Numbered from the stretch's first letter, positions 32,499-44,346 are shown. The stretch: DNA of 64,000 nucleotides from Perognathus longimembris pacificus (GCF_023159225.1 NC_063184.1:19147528-19211527), one strand, 5' to 3'. The notes: generated by a model from the sequence alone, not told the origin. Translations and numbers: made by a program.

Positions 32499-33563
32499 AA
32501 TTTATTGAGAAGTGATTGGACACCGCAAGAGTGTCTGACTGAACTAACAGCCTGTCAGAGAACCTGCCCAACCATGGTGCTCAGACAACACTCAAGAGAC
32601 TCAAAAGCCCCAGCTAAGTCACTGGTAGAAGTTAACCCTGCAAATCTCCAGCTTAGGACTCTGGCTAACTTGCCTGAGTTAGAAAATTTTGACCATCTTT
32701 AAGTAATTTTGGTCTCATGTACTATTCATTTATTGGAAGCACATTTGAAAAAACATGAGCCATAAAGCCCAGAAATTTATCCAAGCAGCCCGCAGGATAA
32801 ATGTTTGCTAGACATCAATCTGGGTGTCCATCCTTCAGTTGAGCTTGGAGGTCTGGGTGAGTTAAGATTCAATCTTATCAATGAAATGGGGCCATAAATA
32901 CACCCAGTTTCCCATCAGCCACTGGGTGTGCTCTTTTGCACTTAATGCAAGTGGATTCCTTGGGTAGGGAGATAAAAGTTCTAGGTACCTTCCTGGTGCT
33001 CTCCAGAAGAAAGATCCATGTCCCTTCCAGAAGAATCTGTGGGCTGGCCCTCAAGAGCCGCTTCTCTTCCTGCACACTGAGTCATTCTCCAGCACCATGA
33101 AATGTCAGAGCAGCTGGACAAACACCAAGTGCCCAAGTTAAAACAACAAAGACCTTTTCTGAGGCCTGAGGCTTGTGGATTGAAGGATTGTTTCCTGAAA
33201 CAAAGCAAACCCACAGAGCTGCTGCCACCTGCAAAAAAAAAAAACCACAACAAAAAACAAAACCTACTTCCTGTCCTGGTGAGAGAACCAGAGAACAAAA
33301 CCAGGCCTGGCCATTCTGTAAATGGCTCTGAATTGCTTAAAAGATAAGTTGTCCTACTTTTGCCTTCTGTTTGAACAGAGCTAACTAAAGAGATGGCAGG
33401 GCAATAAGTTCTTCTAATTTACAAAATTTATGTCAAGATAGAAATAGTTGGACAATTTCCCATAGTTCCAGTCTGGGATGCATAAGGATATGTGTTTTTA
33501 TATAGATATGTACAAACATGCATGCATGTGTGTGTGTACACACACGTCAAATAATCATTGGAT
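32499..33563. other. No gene recognised
   Basis: Single-copy-looking sequence. Short frames at 32981-33298 (-) and 33102-33347 (+) overlap each other and show no domain. Confidence 0.4.
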
Positions 33564-33780
33564 AACTAGGTGCTAGTGGCTCATGCCTCTAATCCTAGCT
33601 ACTCGGGAGGCTGAGATTTGAGGATCATGGTTTGAAGCCAGGCCAGCAGGAAAGTCTGTGAGACTCTTATCTGCAAATATTACCCAAAAAAAAGCACCAA
33701 AAGTGGAGATGTTACTCAAACGCCAAAGCATTAACCTTGAGCAAAAAGAAGCTCAGGGACAGTGCCTCCCCCTCCCCAAA
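33564..33780 (+). mobile_element. B1-Geo composite SINE
   Basis: Sense: ctaggtgctagtggctcatg, ctactcgggaggctgag, linker and Geo up to agctcagggacagtgcctcc. The end of Geo is missing and replaced by cccctcccc. Confidence 0.9.
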
Positions 33781-34646
33781 TTTAATAATTGGAAATACAA
33801 TGAGAATGTATTTTTACTATACTCACCTAACCTTTCTCCAGGAAATCGCTCTATGTGCTTCAAAGAAATAAGGTTTAAGTATAGCCACTTGGGCTCAGAA
33901 TTAGAACTTCCAAGATGTACCCTGGAATAAAAATAGCTGGCGAATTCACTTGCCTAAGGCAGATGAGGGCAGTTATTCACTAAGACCTTTCCTTCAGTCA
34001 CCCTGAACTGCTGAGTCAACAGAGGAGACGCTGACTTCTGCCATCCTTGTCCTCCCACTTGCCCATCTGTCAATATGTTTGGTGTCTCCCTCAAACACTC
34101 AACTGAGAACTCGAGAATACTTTTTAAGCATTTGTTTGAGGGAATGCCCAAAGGTTAGCTTGCCTAGGCTCACCTGCCTGGCTGGGAGCATGACGTGAGT
34201 GAGTTTGCCATCTTGGAGATTTGACTGGTGAGGAGTTTTTGGATCAAGGTGAATTGAAGGTCTTGGCAGGGAGCTCGCCTCTTGGTGGGGAGAAGGTGGT
34301 AGGTGGAAATGCCAAAGCAAATGTGTATGTGAGGGATGAGAGAGGAAGAAGGACATCTGGACAGCGGGTTGGCTACATTTTGCAGAGCCTTGAGGCCACT
34401 CAACTTCTTTGTCTATTTCCATCCCTGATCTCCTCTCATCCTGACCATGACCCGTCTGAGATGAGCTGGCTCTATGCAGCATCACTGGTCCTCTCGCCTG
34501 AAACTCTTACCTGGAGGAGTTAGGAAGTTGGTAGCCATGGTAGCTGTAGGCGAGTGCGTGGGGAGAAGAGAAGGACATGAGAAGAGGAGCCATTTTTCAG
34601 AGCTACCAGGAGGCATCAGGTCCATGAGTGAGGTGCTCTATAGAAA
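33781..34646. other. No gene recognised
   Basis: Minus frame of 128 codons at 34099-34485 overlaps other frames in two phases. No domain or exon border is credible. Confidence 0.4.
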
Positions 34647-34889
34647 GCCAACACCGGTGGCTCATGCCTGTGATCCTAGCTACTCAGGAGGTCGAGATCT
34701 GAGGGTCATGGGTCAAGGCCTGCCTGGGTAGGAAAGTCCATGAGACTCTTATCTCCAATCAACCACAGAATACTGGAAGTGGAACTGTGGCTCAAAGTGG
34801 TAGAGCACTAACCTTAAACAAAAAGATCACAGAGACACTGCCCAGGCCCTGAGTTGAAGCCCCATAACCTACAACAACAACAAAAAAAT
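34647..34889 (+). mobile_element. B1-Geo composite SINE
   Basis: Sense: gccaacaccggtggctcatg, gaggtcgagatctgaggg, linker tctccaatcaaccac and Geo ending ccctgagttgaagcccc with an AAC-rich tail. Confidence 0.93.
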
Positions 34890-34899
34890 GGCAGAATAT

Positions 34900-35042
34900 G
34901 ACCAACCAACTTTATGCCCAATAGCTGTCATCTGAATACTCAACCCCCATTCATTTATTAAAAACTTGATGTCATGGTATTAATAGGTGGGGCTTCCTGG
35001 AGTTGACGAGGCTAGGAAGACAGATCTCACCTTTTTCCTTTC
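34900..35042 (+). mobile_element. ERVL-MaLR LTR fragment
   Basis: The part gatgtcatggtattaatagg followed by tggggcttcctggag matches the start region of MST/MLT1-type LTRs. There is no coding potential and no internal region. Confidence 0.6.
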
Positions 35043-35089
35043 TCCTCCTCCTCTTCCCCTCTTTCTTTCTTATTAACCAAGTGGTTAAC

Positions 35090-35545
35090 ATCATATGTAT
35101 ATTTCACATTTTTTTTTCCAAATCTAGTAGGTTGCTGTTTTACTGTTTGGATTGTTTCCTTGGGTGTGCAAAAGCTTTTTGATTTGACAAAATACCATTT
35201 TATCTATTTTTGCTATTGCTTCTCTACTCTTAGAGTCATATGAAAAAAGTCTTTGGCAAATTAATGGATGTAAATAAATGGATGTATTTCTATGTATTCT
35301 TCTAGTTGTTATGTACTCTCAGGTCTTGCATTTAAATCCTCAGTGTATTTTGAGTTGAGTTTTTGTATGTGGTATGAGATAGGGCCCCAATTTCATTCTT
35401 TTTCATGTGGCTATACAGGATTTTCAATACTATTTATTGGTGGTAGTGTTTCTTCCCCCTTATGTGTTCTCTGGAATCTTGGTCAAAAGTCAAACTGACT
35501 GTGAATGTATGGATTTCTTGTCTCATTTGCTTGCTAGGACTTCCA
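35090..35545 (-). mobile_element. Old L1 ORF2 fragment
   Basis: Antisense: tgcaaaagctttttgatttg, cagtgtattttgagttgag, ccaatttcattctttttcat and ggtcaaaagtcaaactgac. The order matches the region between reverse transcriptase and C-terminus. Diverged and noncoding. Confidence 0.85.
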
Positions 35546-35578
35546 GTACCATACTGAACAGAAATGGCACAAATAGGA

Positions 35579-35818
35579 TCCCATGCCTATGGTTTAGGCC
35601 TGTAATCCTAGCTACTCAGGAGTGTGAGATCTGAAGATTGTGGTTTGAAGCCAGCCTGGGCACGAAAGTCCTTGAGACTTTTATCTCCAATAAACATCAG
35701 AAAAAAAAAAGCTGGAAGTGGAGCTGTGCTGTGGTTTGAGTAGTAGTGTGCTAGCCTTGAGCATAACAGTTCAGGGACAGTGTCCAGGTCCAGAGTTCAA
35801 GCCCCAGGTCTGGCACAA
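35579..35818 (+). mobile_element. B1-Geo composite SINE
   Basis: Sense: ggcctgtaatcctagctac, tgtgagatctgaag, linker and Geo with a small duplication near ggagctgtgctgtgg. It leads directly into the purine tract. Confidence 0.9.
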
Positions 35819-36009
35819 AAAGAAGAAAGAAGAAAGAAAGAAAGAACGAAAGAGAGAGAGAGGGGGGAGAAGGAAGGAAGGAAGGAAGGGAGGGAGGGAA
35901 GGAGGGAGGGAAGGAGGGAGGGAGGGAGGGAAGGAGGGAGGGAGGGAGGGAGGGAAGGAGGGAGGGAGGGAGGGAGGGAGGGAGGGAGGGAGGGAGGGAG
36001 GGAGGGAAG
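35819..36009. repeat. (GGGA)n/(GGAA)n purine tract at a SINE tail
   Basis: About 190 bp of purines, starting with agaaag units next to the SINE and becoming nearly pure ggga. It makes long Gly/Arg/Glu chance frames (103-117 codons) and their complements. Confidence 0.98.
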
Positions 36010-36273
36010 AATGGACATCATTGTTTTAGTACTGATCTCAGCAGAAAAAAAAAATAAATTCCACTTTAAAATTTTTGAGTTGGTTGTTAGCTGTGGGAGT
36101 CATCACCTATCTGTGGGCTTGTCAGTTATTTAGTCTGGAATCCTGGGTCCTTAAGCTGCAGGGGACACGGGGTTTCAATGAAAGCCTGCTTGTTGCTAGG
36201 GCTCAAAACACAGTTCAGTCTGTGTCCTTCTGGGCTTGGGGCAGGGAGGAGTTCGGTGGGTAATGTGAACCAT
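36010..36273. other. No gene recognised
   Basis: Short unique-looking sequence between a purine tract and an old SINE. Confidence 0.4.
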
Positions 36274-36287
36274 CATCCCAATCCTCT

Positions 36288-36501
36288 ATTTTTTTTTTTT
36301 TTTTTTTTTTTTGCTAGTCTTAGAGCTTGAACTCAGGGCTTGAGTTCTGACCCTGAGCCTCTCTGCTCAAGGCTAGCACTCTACCACTTGAGCCACAGCA
36401 CCACTTCCTGCTTTTTCTGTGTATGTGATGCTGTGGAATCGAACCCAGGGCTTCATGCATGCTAGGCAAGCACTTTACTGCTAGGCCACATTCCCAGCCC
36501 C
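36288..36501 (-). mobile_element. IDL-Geo SINE, old type
   Basis: Antisense, with the old head catgcatgctaggcaagc. Flanks catcccaatcctct (36274-36287) and catcctaaccctct (36502-36515) differ at two positions, in line with an older insertion. Confidence 0.92.
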
Positions 36502-36515
36502 CATCCTAACCCTCT

Positions 36516-37310
36516 TGAGCGAGTCTTATTTCTGTGCGGCAGCCAGCTGCTGTACTCTCTCACCTGAACCCTGTTAGCTTTTGTGCTGGTGTTTTCACCT
36601 GGGGATGGTTGTAAGATTTGATGTCTCTAGGACAGGATGAGTGCTGGAATGTCCATTCCTGATGTGATCTGAACTATTGATAGCATTCCAGATGAATTCA
36701 AAGAAATAACAATTCAGTGGATTCCCAAATTCAAATCTCACTTATTGACTTGTCCCTGGCTAGCACAGGGACAAGTGGTACCCCAGGCAAGAAGATGTAA
36801 TGTCCTTCCTTCCTCTGCCTCCAGGTTTGTGTCTTGCCCTGTGGTCGCTATAGTTCCTCTAACAAAACTAACTAAATAACATTTAAAGATCAGAAAAGCA
36901 TGACAATAAACCAGGTCTTACATGACGCAAGATCCTTCAGAAATACAGACCCCAAGAGCCAGGGCCAACTGTAGTGTGACTGGACCCAGTGCACCATGGT
37001 GTAATGATCAGAAGCTGGAGGAAATGGAGTGAGTTCTTTTCCTTCAGATTTCTCTTAATCTCTCTCCTAACATTCCTTGCCTGATATAGAACAGAACACC
37101 TGTCACTTGAAGACCTCGGGGTAAGAGAAGGTCAGATGTTTTTCTGTTTCTGTGTTTCTCAAAAGTCCTTCTGCTTCAAATGCACAGTAAGCGAGCTGCT
37201 ATGTTTTGGGGTCTTTTGTTCTGATTCACACAGACTCATGAATCCCACTGGCAAGTGTGGAATGGACACTTTCCTGACTGGAAATTAGGCGATATAAACT
37301 AATCACCTTA
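36516..37310. other. No gene recognised; short hairpin
   Basis: Single-copy-looking sequence with a perfect 11-bp inverted repeat at 36748-36776. No frame of interest. Confidence 0.45.
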
Positions 37311-37314
37311 AGAA

Positions 37315-37530
37315 TACAAATTTAACCCAGAAGTTTCACTTATGCAGACTTATTTAGTAAAGCTTGTGCAGTAATGTCTCTACAAAGATAATTTTACACT
37401 GTGATGTAAAGATTGTGCATAGGAAACAACCTAAATGCTTAAAGAGCATTTAGCTATACCTATAATTGAATAACTCTAGATTGAAATGCTAGTCGTTACA
37501 AATTGTATGGATGAATAGTTATTGGTACAA
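37315..37530 (+). mobile_element. Old L1 ORF2 fragment
   Basis: acccagaagtttcactta, a ggaaacaacctaaatgctta stretch and the following AT-rich part match the order of the L1 region before the ORF2 C-terminus. Strongly diverged. Confidence 0.65.
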
Positions 37531-37664
37531 AAACACTCCATGCAATGTTTACTCTGCATATGAGGGCGACAGCAGAAAATGCTTTGTCACTTCACAGTGT
37601 GTACACAACGTGCAAAACCAAATGTTTGTCTGAGGTCAAATTGCTTTCTAATAACCTTCCTTTG

Positions 37665-37935
37665 TTCCTTCGTTCCTTCGTTCCTTCCTTCCCTCCCTCC
37701 CTCCCTCCCTCCCTCCCTCCCCCTCTCTCTTTCTTTCTTTCTTTTTTTCCTTCTTCAATTCTTTCCTTCTTTCTCTTTGCTTCCTTTCTCCTTTCATTCT
37801 TTTTCTTTCTTTCCTTCTCCTTCCCTCCTTCCCTTCCTCTTTTCCTCCCTCCCTCTTTTCCTTCCTCCCTTTCTTCACTTCCTCCCTCTCTTCCTCCCTT
37901 TCTCCCTCTCTCCCTCCCTTCTTTTTTTTTCTTCC
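37665..37935. repeat. Pyrimidine tract next to a SINE tail
   Basis: Over 260 bp of cttt, ccct and cttcc units, beginning with gttccttc repeats. The antisense SINE at 37936 begins right at its end, so it may have grown from that tail. It produces 120-190 codon chance frames. Confidence 0.97.
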
Positions 37936-38120
37936 TGTGTTTGTGCTGGCACAAACTCAGGACCTACATTCTCCCCTGTAGCTTTTTTGCTCAGGAATGG
38001 TGCTCTACCACCTTACCCTCAGCTGCACTTCTGGCTTTGTGTGTGTGTGTGTGTGTGTGGTTCATTGGAGATAAAAGGTTCAAGGCCTTTCCTGCCCAGG
38101 CTTGAACTTAAAGTATGCTT
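37936..38120 (-). mobile_element. B1-Geo composite SINE with an inner (TG)n
   Basis: Antisense, diverged: tgtgctggcacaaactcagg, ctctaccaccttaccctc, a (TG)n run at 38037-38059 in the linker and ccttTcctgcccaggcttg-type head. The B1 head is truncated. Confidence 0.75.
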
Positions 38121-38935
38121 CCTCTGGGAGATGTATTCCCACCTGCCCTGACAGCCCTGTCACGCATAGGTGTTCTCAGTACTTTTCATACTGTAACAAC
38201 AAAGCATTACTAATTCAGTTAATTAGTAGAATTTATACAGCCCAGGTGCAAGAAAAATAATTAACATGAAACTGTAAATCAGCCAAAAATGTGTATTACT
38301 TGTGAAGAAACTGTGATTATTTAAGTTCAAGGTACATATTAACTTTCACTCAAGATTTCTCAGGCAAGGAAACAGGAAGCTATTCTTTCTCCCTTTGAAG
38401 TGTTTTTAGCTCCCCCCCCCCATAAAAAATATTATTTTTAATTAGGAACTTCATCTAACAGTCCATACTCCTTCTGTTGTTTGTTGGTTAAGATTAGCAG
38501 GGTTCTGCTCTCTATCATACCAGTCCTGCTTAAAGGGCCTACGGAAATCTGCTGGCAATGCATATTGTTATAGGGTCTTGATTTGTCTGGCATTGGGGTA
38601 CAATGGTCAGAGAATAGCACAGGATGTTTTCCTTGATCTGAACTGTTCAGTGTTAAAATAGCACATTGAATAATGAGAGGCCTTTGTGTCTCATTTTTAG
38701 GACTACAAGGAATCTGTATGTAAACCAAAACGTGTCTAGAACCAGGGGTGTTCTGTTCCTTGCTATGTGAAGGAGAGCTGGGTTGGGGCCTCTAGAATGT
38801 TCTGTGGGACTTTTGAAATAAAAGTTTAAAACTCTGGCATACTTTGTGAAGAAATAAACACACACACACGTATTTATTTATTCATTTTTTTTCACAGCAA
38901 GACTGAATTTACTTAAAGCAGGTGGTATGTGAAAA
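38121..38935. other. No gene recognised
   Basis: Contains a C10 run near 38411. The stretch at 38440-38865 has two overlapping minus frames (96 and 70 codons) and + strand AATAAA-like sites at about 38817 and 38850. I do not recognise it; a diverged retrocopy or repeat is possible. Confidence 0.35.
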
Positions 38936-38937
38936 GA

Positions 38938-39050
38938 AGTTTCTGGAATTAGATTGAGCCAGTTCAAATCCTTGCTCTGTATTTTATTTAGATATACTGT
39001 CTTCATACTGATGAGTTTGAAGGTCCTCAGCTCTAAGGCAGGAATAAAAT
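38938..39050 (+). mobile_element. Possible MIR SINE
   Basis: ggaattagattgagccagt, tcaaatccttgctctg and a later cctcagctctaaggcagg follow the MIR order. Diverged. Confidence 0.5.
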
Positions 39051-39094
39051 ATGTACAACTAAATATTCATGAGGTGCATGGTTTCATGATGCAT

Positions 39095-39220
39095 TTTCAA
39101 ATACATTATCTCATTTGTTCCTTGTAATTATGCCAGAAGGAAGATATTATCATTTCTAATTTACAAGTCAGAAAACTGAGGCTCAGAAATGGAAATGCCC
39201 TGTCCTGTATTATACAAGAT
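39095..39220 (+). mobile_element. MIR SINE, ancient
   Basis: The MIR core is easily read: acattatctcatttgttcc, atattatcatttctaattt, then agaaaactgaggctcag. Confidence 0.85.
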
Positions 39221-39229
39221 GAGGACATG

Positions 39230-39470
39230 TATTTTATTTATTTATTTACTGTGTATGAGGTTTGAACTCAAGGCCCTACGTGTGGTCCCTTGGCTTTTTT
39301 GCTCAAATTTGGCACTCTACCACTTGATCCATAGGTCCACTTCTCTCTTTTGGGTAGTTGCGGATAGAATCTCCCAGACATTTTTGCATTGGCAGGCTTC
39401 AAACCATGGTCCTCAAATCTCAGCCTCGTGAGGAGCTAGGATTATAGCCATGAGCCGCCAGCACCTGGCT
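39230..39470 (-). mobile_element. B1-Geo composite SINE
   Basis: Antisense with a (TTTA)n tail: gtttgaactcaaggccc, ggcactctaccacttga, linker gggtagttgcggatag and head ending gccgccagcacctggct. Confidence 0.92.
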
Positions 39471-40260
39471 ACAACATGAATCTTCTGAGCCATGGATTTG
39501 TGCTTCTTTCATAAAAGAACCATCTAGCATTAGGGGAAAAGAAGGGTTAAAAGAAAGATGGACGAAAGTCTTGGTAGTCAACCAAAAGACTTGCTTTTGA
39601 CTAGAATGATGGAACTGGTGTGGCCTGTTCCTTATCTACCCTGGGACTATAAAGTTCTGTGAGTTGTGCCTGTCCCTGTAAACATCCTGGACTAAAGGAA
39701 GGACCAGTAGCTCTGCCTAAGGCCTTCCTGTGTCTTGGGGCTGCAGCAGTCCAGGGCTGAGCTGAGGAAACAGCGGAGGCTGGCTGCACTTGAATTGGAC
39801 TCAACCTAAAGTCCACTAGGAAGCGCTTATCCTACTGTTGGAAAAGGATTTTACAACTGGTTGTGTTTGCTAAGATGTCGATCTGAGCTGGTGAGAACTG
39901 CCCACAAAGGAAGGAAAGAGTTTTCTGGAAGGACCTTTGCCTTTGTGTGCTGCTTGCTAGATCCATGATGTGAGTTTCCATTGTCAGCTCACTTTATTAC
40001 TTGTGGTTCACTGACAATTCCTTTCCCAAAAATCTGCCTGGTATCACAATTCAGGAGCTTTGAGGAACAGGAGATTTATGACTTGGGATTTTTCTCACGT
40101 TGTACATTTTCTCAATATTGTATAAGGCAATACTCTCATTCCCATTTAAAGAAATGAAACGTGGGAGCTAAATATTGTGACATGTGACATCAGATTAAAA
40201 TTGAATTTTTAAGTTAAGTGGCCATGCCTCAAGCTAATATACCCCTTCTAGATGAGGGTT
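39471..40260. other. No gene recognised
   Basis: Unique-looking sequence. A 71-codon minus frame at 39601-39816 shows no domain. Confidence 0.4.
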
Positions 40261-40261
40261 C

Positions 40262-40435
40262 TGGGTAGCACTGTGATTAGAAGCTGAGCTTTGCAGTAAG
40301 AACTAGATTTCAACCAGCATTCAAAGAATAGGACCTTAGAGAAGTTGCTTAGCTTCTTCACTGTTCAGGATGCTCATTGATTTAAAAAAAAGTGATGATA
40401 TTTCTACTAACCTCATGGAAACACTACGAGGAAGT
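40262..40435 (+). mobile_element. MIR SINE, ancient
   Basis: gggtagcactgtgattagaa, gctgagctttgcagtaag, agaagttgcttagcttc and ctactaacctcatggaaac follow the full MIR order. Confidence 0.8.
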
Positions 40436-40665
40436 GGTGTGCCAGTGGCTCACACTTGTAATCACCACTACTTAGGAGGCAGAGCTCTGAGGAGATCTGA
40501 GGTTTGAAACTAGCTTGGGCAGTAAAGTCTTTGAGACTCTTATCTCCAATTAATCAGCAAAAAGCCAGAAATGGTTCAAATGACAGTGTACTAACTGAGC
40601 AAAAAAAAGCTAAAGGACAGTGTCAAAGCCCTGAGTTCGAGATCCATTACCAGTGTGCACACATA
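40436..40665 (+). mobile_element. B1-Geo composite SINE
   Basis: Sense: gtgccagtggctcacactt, a small duplication ctgaggagatctgagg, linker tctccaattaatcagc and Geo ending ccctgagttcgagatcc with a GT/CA-rich tail. Confidence 0.92.
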
Positions 40666-40691
40666 TGCATGCGTGTGCGTGTGCACACACA

Positions 40692-41740
40692 CAGGATTAT
40701 TGTCAGAAGTTAAATGAGATATTAGAGGCAGGATGTTTGGTAAGTCTTGGTAAATAATTACTCATATACGTCCCTACATGTTTGCTTGTTCATCCAGTAT
40801 TTGTTTATTCACCACCACATGCCCAAACTGCCCCCTACTGGAGGTCAAGAGATCTGATGCACTTTTGGTAGCATTATGATTCTGCCACAAAACGACCTCC
40901 TTATCTAGAAAAGTCTATTCATTTGGAGCAATATCTTTAATGTTAAGTTTCAACTATTCAATTTAAAAAAAAGAAACACGAATTTTAGTCCACAAGCCCA
41001 TTTTCTGTGATCATGTATACTTTAATGATTACTTGTAAATTATTATTTCCATCTAAGTAAGACTCAACATATCCACGAATAAGTCAGATGCAATTCTGAT
41101 TCTTTACTTCAGTCTTCCAGTTGCAAGAGCATAAACGTTGAAGTTTGTCCTAATCTTGAAGTTAAAGAAAAGACCTACAGGAGTTATTTTAAAACCTCAT
41201 TATTGGAAAGGGGGGGTCTATAGATAAGAAAAACATTAAACTATCTTTGTGAAACAGAGAAGTGGAAGAAAAGGAGGCTGGTTGACCTTCACAAGGCCTG
41301 ACTGACAGCTGGAAGGAAGGTAGAAGATGGCCAGTTCCCAGAACGTCTTAATTCCATTAAAGTTTATCAGAAAATTGCTAATGCATTTTTATCAGGGAGT
41401 GTATTCATTTATTCCTAGAATGAGATAGTAAATTAAATTATCTCCAGGAGAGATTGGGAACAATTTTCCTTTCATGTTTTCCAATTTTCTTTTTCTTTCT
41501 TGGTTCTTTGAGGAGTCTTGATTTCCAGAGACTTACTGATCCAGAAACACAGAAATCTCTCTCCTTTTTACTTTCAAGTTCAATCACAAGTCCTGCCTTT
41601 CATCTGCTAAATAAATGTGTCAGTTTAGCCACCTCTTTTCTCACACTGAGATCATTATTTTAGTGGACGTACTGGGTAGTTATTTGACACTTTGGCTCCT
41701 GGGGTAACTTCCTAATAATTTTCTAAGTTGTTGAATCAAA
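40692..41740. other. No gene recognised
   Basis: AT-rich sequence. The frame at 41454-41663 (+, 69 codons) shows no domain. Confidence 0.4.
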
Positions 41741-41742
41741 AT

Positions 41743-41830
41743 AGCTTGGTCGAGGGCATAATGATGCATGCCTGTAATCCCAGCTGGGCTCAGACAGGAG
41801 GACCTTAAGTCTGAAGATAGCTTGGGCCAA
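41743..41830 (+). mobile_element. B1-like SINE monomer
   Basis: Sense: gagggcataatgatgcatg, cctgtaatcccagctgggc, then gatagcttgggcca. No Geo or ID part. Confidence 0.7.
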
Positions 41831-41849
41831 ATGTAGCAGTAGTACACAT

Positions 41850-42015
41850 TGCAAAATGAATTATACAACTTGTGGGTGGGGAAAAACTGGGGGAGAGCAA
41901 GGGAAGGGGTGACATTGTCCAAAAAGAAATGTGCTCTTTACCTGACTTATGTAACTGTAACCCCTTTCTCTGTATGTCACCTTTATAATAACAACTACAA
42001 ATTAAAAAAGAAAGA
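41850..42015 (+). mobile_element. L1 3' end
   Basis: Sense: a purine-rich stretch (ggggagagcaagggaagggg), aagaaatgtgctctttacc, ctgtaacccctttctctg and an A-rich end. It follows the same pattern as 47.6-48.2 kb. Confidence 0.8.
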
Positions 42016-42069
42016 TAGCCTGAGCTACAAATGGGAGGAAGTTAGGTCATTGGGTTTGGCCTTGAAGGG

Positions 42070-42290
42070 TATTGTGTGACACCAATCTCTTCCTCTGTCT
42101 TTGCATGCCATCCTCCATGAAATGAATGGCTCCCTCTACTTCATGCTTCATCATAGGCCCAAAAGCAAAGGAGCTCAATGCCCATGGACTGAAACCGCCA
42201 AAACTTGGGGCCAAAATAAAACTTTTCTCTTCCTAAATGAGTTGCCTTAGATATTTTATGACAACAATGTAAAGCTAACACACGTTTATT
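42070..42290 (+). mobile_element. ERVL-MaLR LTR 3' part
   Basis: The order catgcttcatcataggccc, actgaaaccgccaaaactt, gccaaaataaaacttttc and a taaagctaacaca end matches the polyadenylation end of MaLR-type LTRs. Noncoding, old. Confidence 0.6.
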
Positions 42291-42303
42291 TTACATATGG
42301 GGA

Positions 42304-42521
42304 AATGGTGGCTCACTCCTGTCATCCTACCTACTCAGGAGGCTGTGATCTGAGCATCGCAGTGCCAAGCCAGCCTGGGCAAGAAAGTCCATGAGATTCT
42401 TATCTCCAATCAATCACAGAAAAAACCAGAAGTGGAGCTGTGGCTCAAGGAGTAGGGCACTAGTCTTGAGTAAAAGGAGCTCAGGAACAGCGCCCAAGCC
42501 CAAAGTTTGAGCCCCAGAACT

Positions 42522-42524
<3 letters not shown>
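42304..42524 (+). mobile_element. B1-Geo composite SINE with (GA)n tail
   Basis: Sense: aatggtggctcactcctg, ctactcaggaggctgtgat, linker tctccaatcaatcac and Geo ending gagccccagaactggc. The tail passes directly into (GA)n. Confidence 0.93.
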
Positions 42525-42603
<79 letters not shown>

Positions 42604-42684
42604 CAGAGACAGAGACAGAGACAGAGACAGAGAGACAGAGACAGAGAGAAGGAGAGATATAGAGGCAGAGAGAGAGAGAGAGGT
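42525..42684. repeat. (GA)n / (GACAGA)n array at a SINE tail
   Basis: About 70 bp of pure GA, then gacaga units and GA again. The Leu/Ser-rich minus frame at 42410-42694 is an artefact. Confidence 0.98.
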
Positions 42685-43277
42685 GAATATTCAAATCCTG
42701 GTGAGTTTTAGAAGCTATTTCCCTCCTTAGAGGTGAGAGTAGAGAAGGGATGTAGGCAGTTTAGCAGCAAGTAAATGGTGTTAAGGAAGATGAATGGGCC
42801 TTCAGAAGAATAGATGACAATTCACCAGCGACAAAGGCTGTCTGGGCGTGGTGTTAACCATCATCTCCTCTTCTCTGATCCCAGTTGAAGAGCTTCCCAG
42901 GGAGAGAATTTCTGACAACTCTATTAACTTTGGCAGATCTACCTCTAAGCAGGTAAAGGGAGCTCAGTGAAAGGCTCTGCACCCACTCTTCCCCAAATGT
43001 CCTTAGTTCATCAGCATAACACAGTCACAGCTGTTGGGCTTATACTTCTTGAACTCCTTCAAGCCAATAACTGTTTCACTTATCACTAAACTCCTCCAAC
43101 ATGATGTATGTACCCTGTCTTTGGCTTTCCTCCTAGTATATAACATATACCCCCAAATGAATTCAATACTATTTGGAAGCCATAATGAGAAGGCATTTGT
43201 TCTCAAGATAATTTTAACAGAAAAGAGAGGCATCCATTAAACAAATCATCATTACAATGATAATATAGCAAGAAACA
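42685..43277. other. No gene recognised
   Basis: Short overlapping frames of 68 (+) and 76 (-) codons near 43003-43240 show no domain. Confidence 0.4.
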
Positions 43278-43415
43278 GGCCAGATGTGGTATTTTATGAC
43301 ATCTCTAATCCTTCCCCTACTTGGGAGGTACAGATCTAAGGATCATGGTTCAAGTCTAGTGGCGGTAAAGATAACCCCTAGAGCCTAAATCAAATTAAAT
43401 AAATAAAGGAAGGAA
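43278..43415 (+). mobile_element. Truncated B1-type SINE
   Basis: Sense head with ggccagatgtggtatttta, acttgggaggtacagatct and tcatggttcaagtc, then an abrupt end and an A/T-rich tail with taaa units. Confidence 0.65.
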
Positions 43416-44346
43416 GGAGTACCCAAAGATTTTTCAATGTAGCTCATGCAAAATGCTAGGGTTTTCAGAGAAGGGGTGGCAGGCTGTTGCATATTAATGA
43501 AGTTGGAGTCTTCAGTCAACAGTCTTTGGGGGTACGTGTGGCTTATATGTAAGATGTCAAATTCTCATCCTATTCCTGACTCCATTCTCCACCTCAGCCC
43601 CCATCCCTTCCCTGAGCTGACATGGGGTGGCGATCAGGCATGAGACAACACGGGTGTTCTGCACGTGACTTGATCATTTTTAGGAATTGAAAATTAAAAG
43701 ACCTTTAGGCCGAGTTAGAATACCCCAGAGTCCAAACACCTGCATCAAAGTAGCAGCTTCAAAGTGCGAGGGATGTGTGGCTGCTGCCTCTTTCCGCTGG
43801 CCTCACCCCCTTCGGTCTCCATCTGGCCTCCTGAGGGATTTCTGTCGGATGGTGAGATGCGGGCCTGGTCTAATCATGACCTTTGAAGTCCTTCTGGCTC
43901 AAAATTTCCTTCCTCTTACCTCTTCCCCAGCTCCCATTATAGCAAGCTAACTCGGTTCCCTGGAGCCTGTGGGTCACGCTTGTTTGCTGATTCAACCTTT
44001 TCCTCTGCTCAAAGCTCTCTTCTGCCATCCTGCCGGATTCAAACTTCATCTTGAGCCATTTCCTTTGGAAGAATTCCCTTGTGCCAGGAAGGAACTGGTT
44101 AGGGGTTTCCTGTTCCGGGATCCCACAGTTTTGTGGAGAATCTTTTGATCTCACATTCACTGTGGAGTTACTCTCATGTTTGTCTCTCTCCTAGGCTGTG
44201 CGTCACTCAAAACTACAAGGTGTATCTTCTTTAGTTTTGTAGCCTTTAAATTTGACAAAGTCCATCAAAGAGTAATCATCAGTAAGTGTTGGTTGACTGA
44301 ATTGATAAATAAGTGAATTCATGAGTGAATGATAAAAGAAGCCAAC
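43416..44346. other. No gene recognised
   Basis: Frames of 87 (+) and 96 (-) codons overlap around 43870-43950. No domain or exon is credible. Confidence 0.4.
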
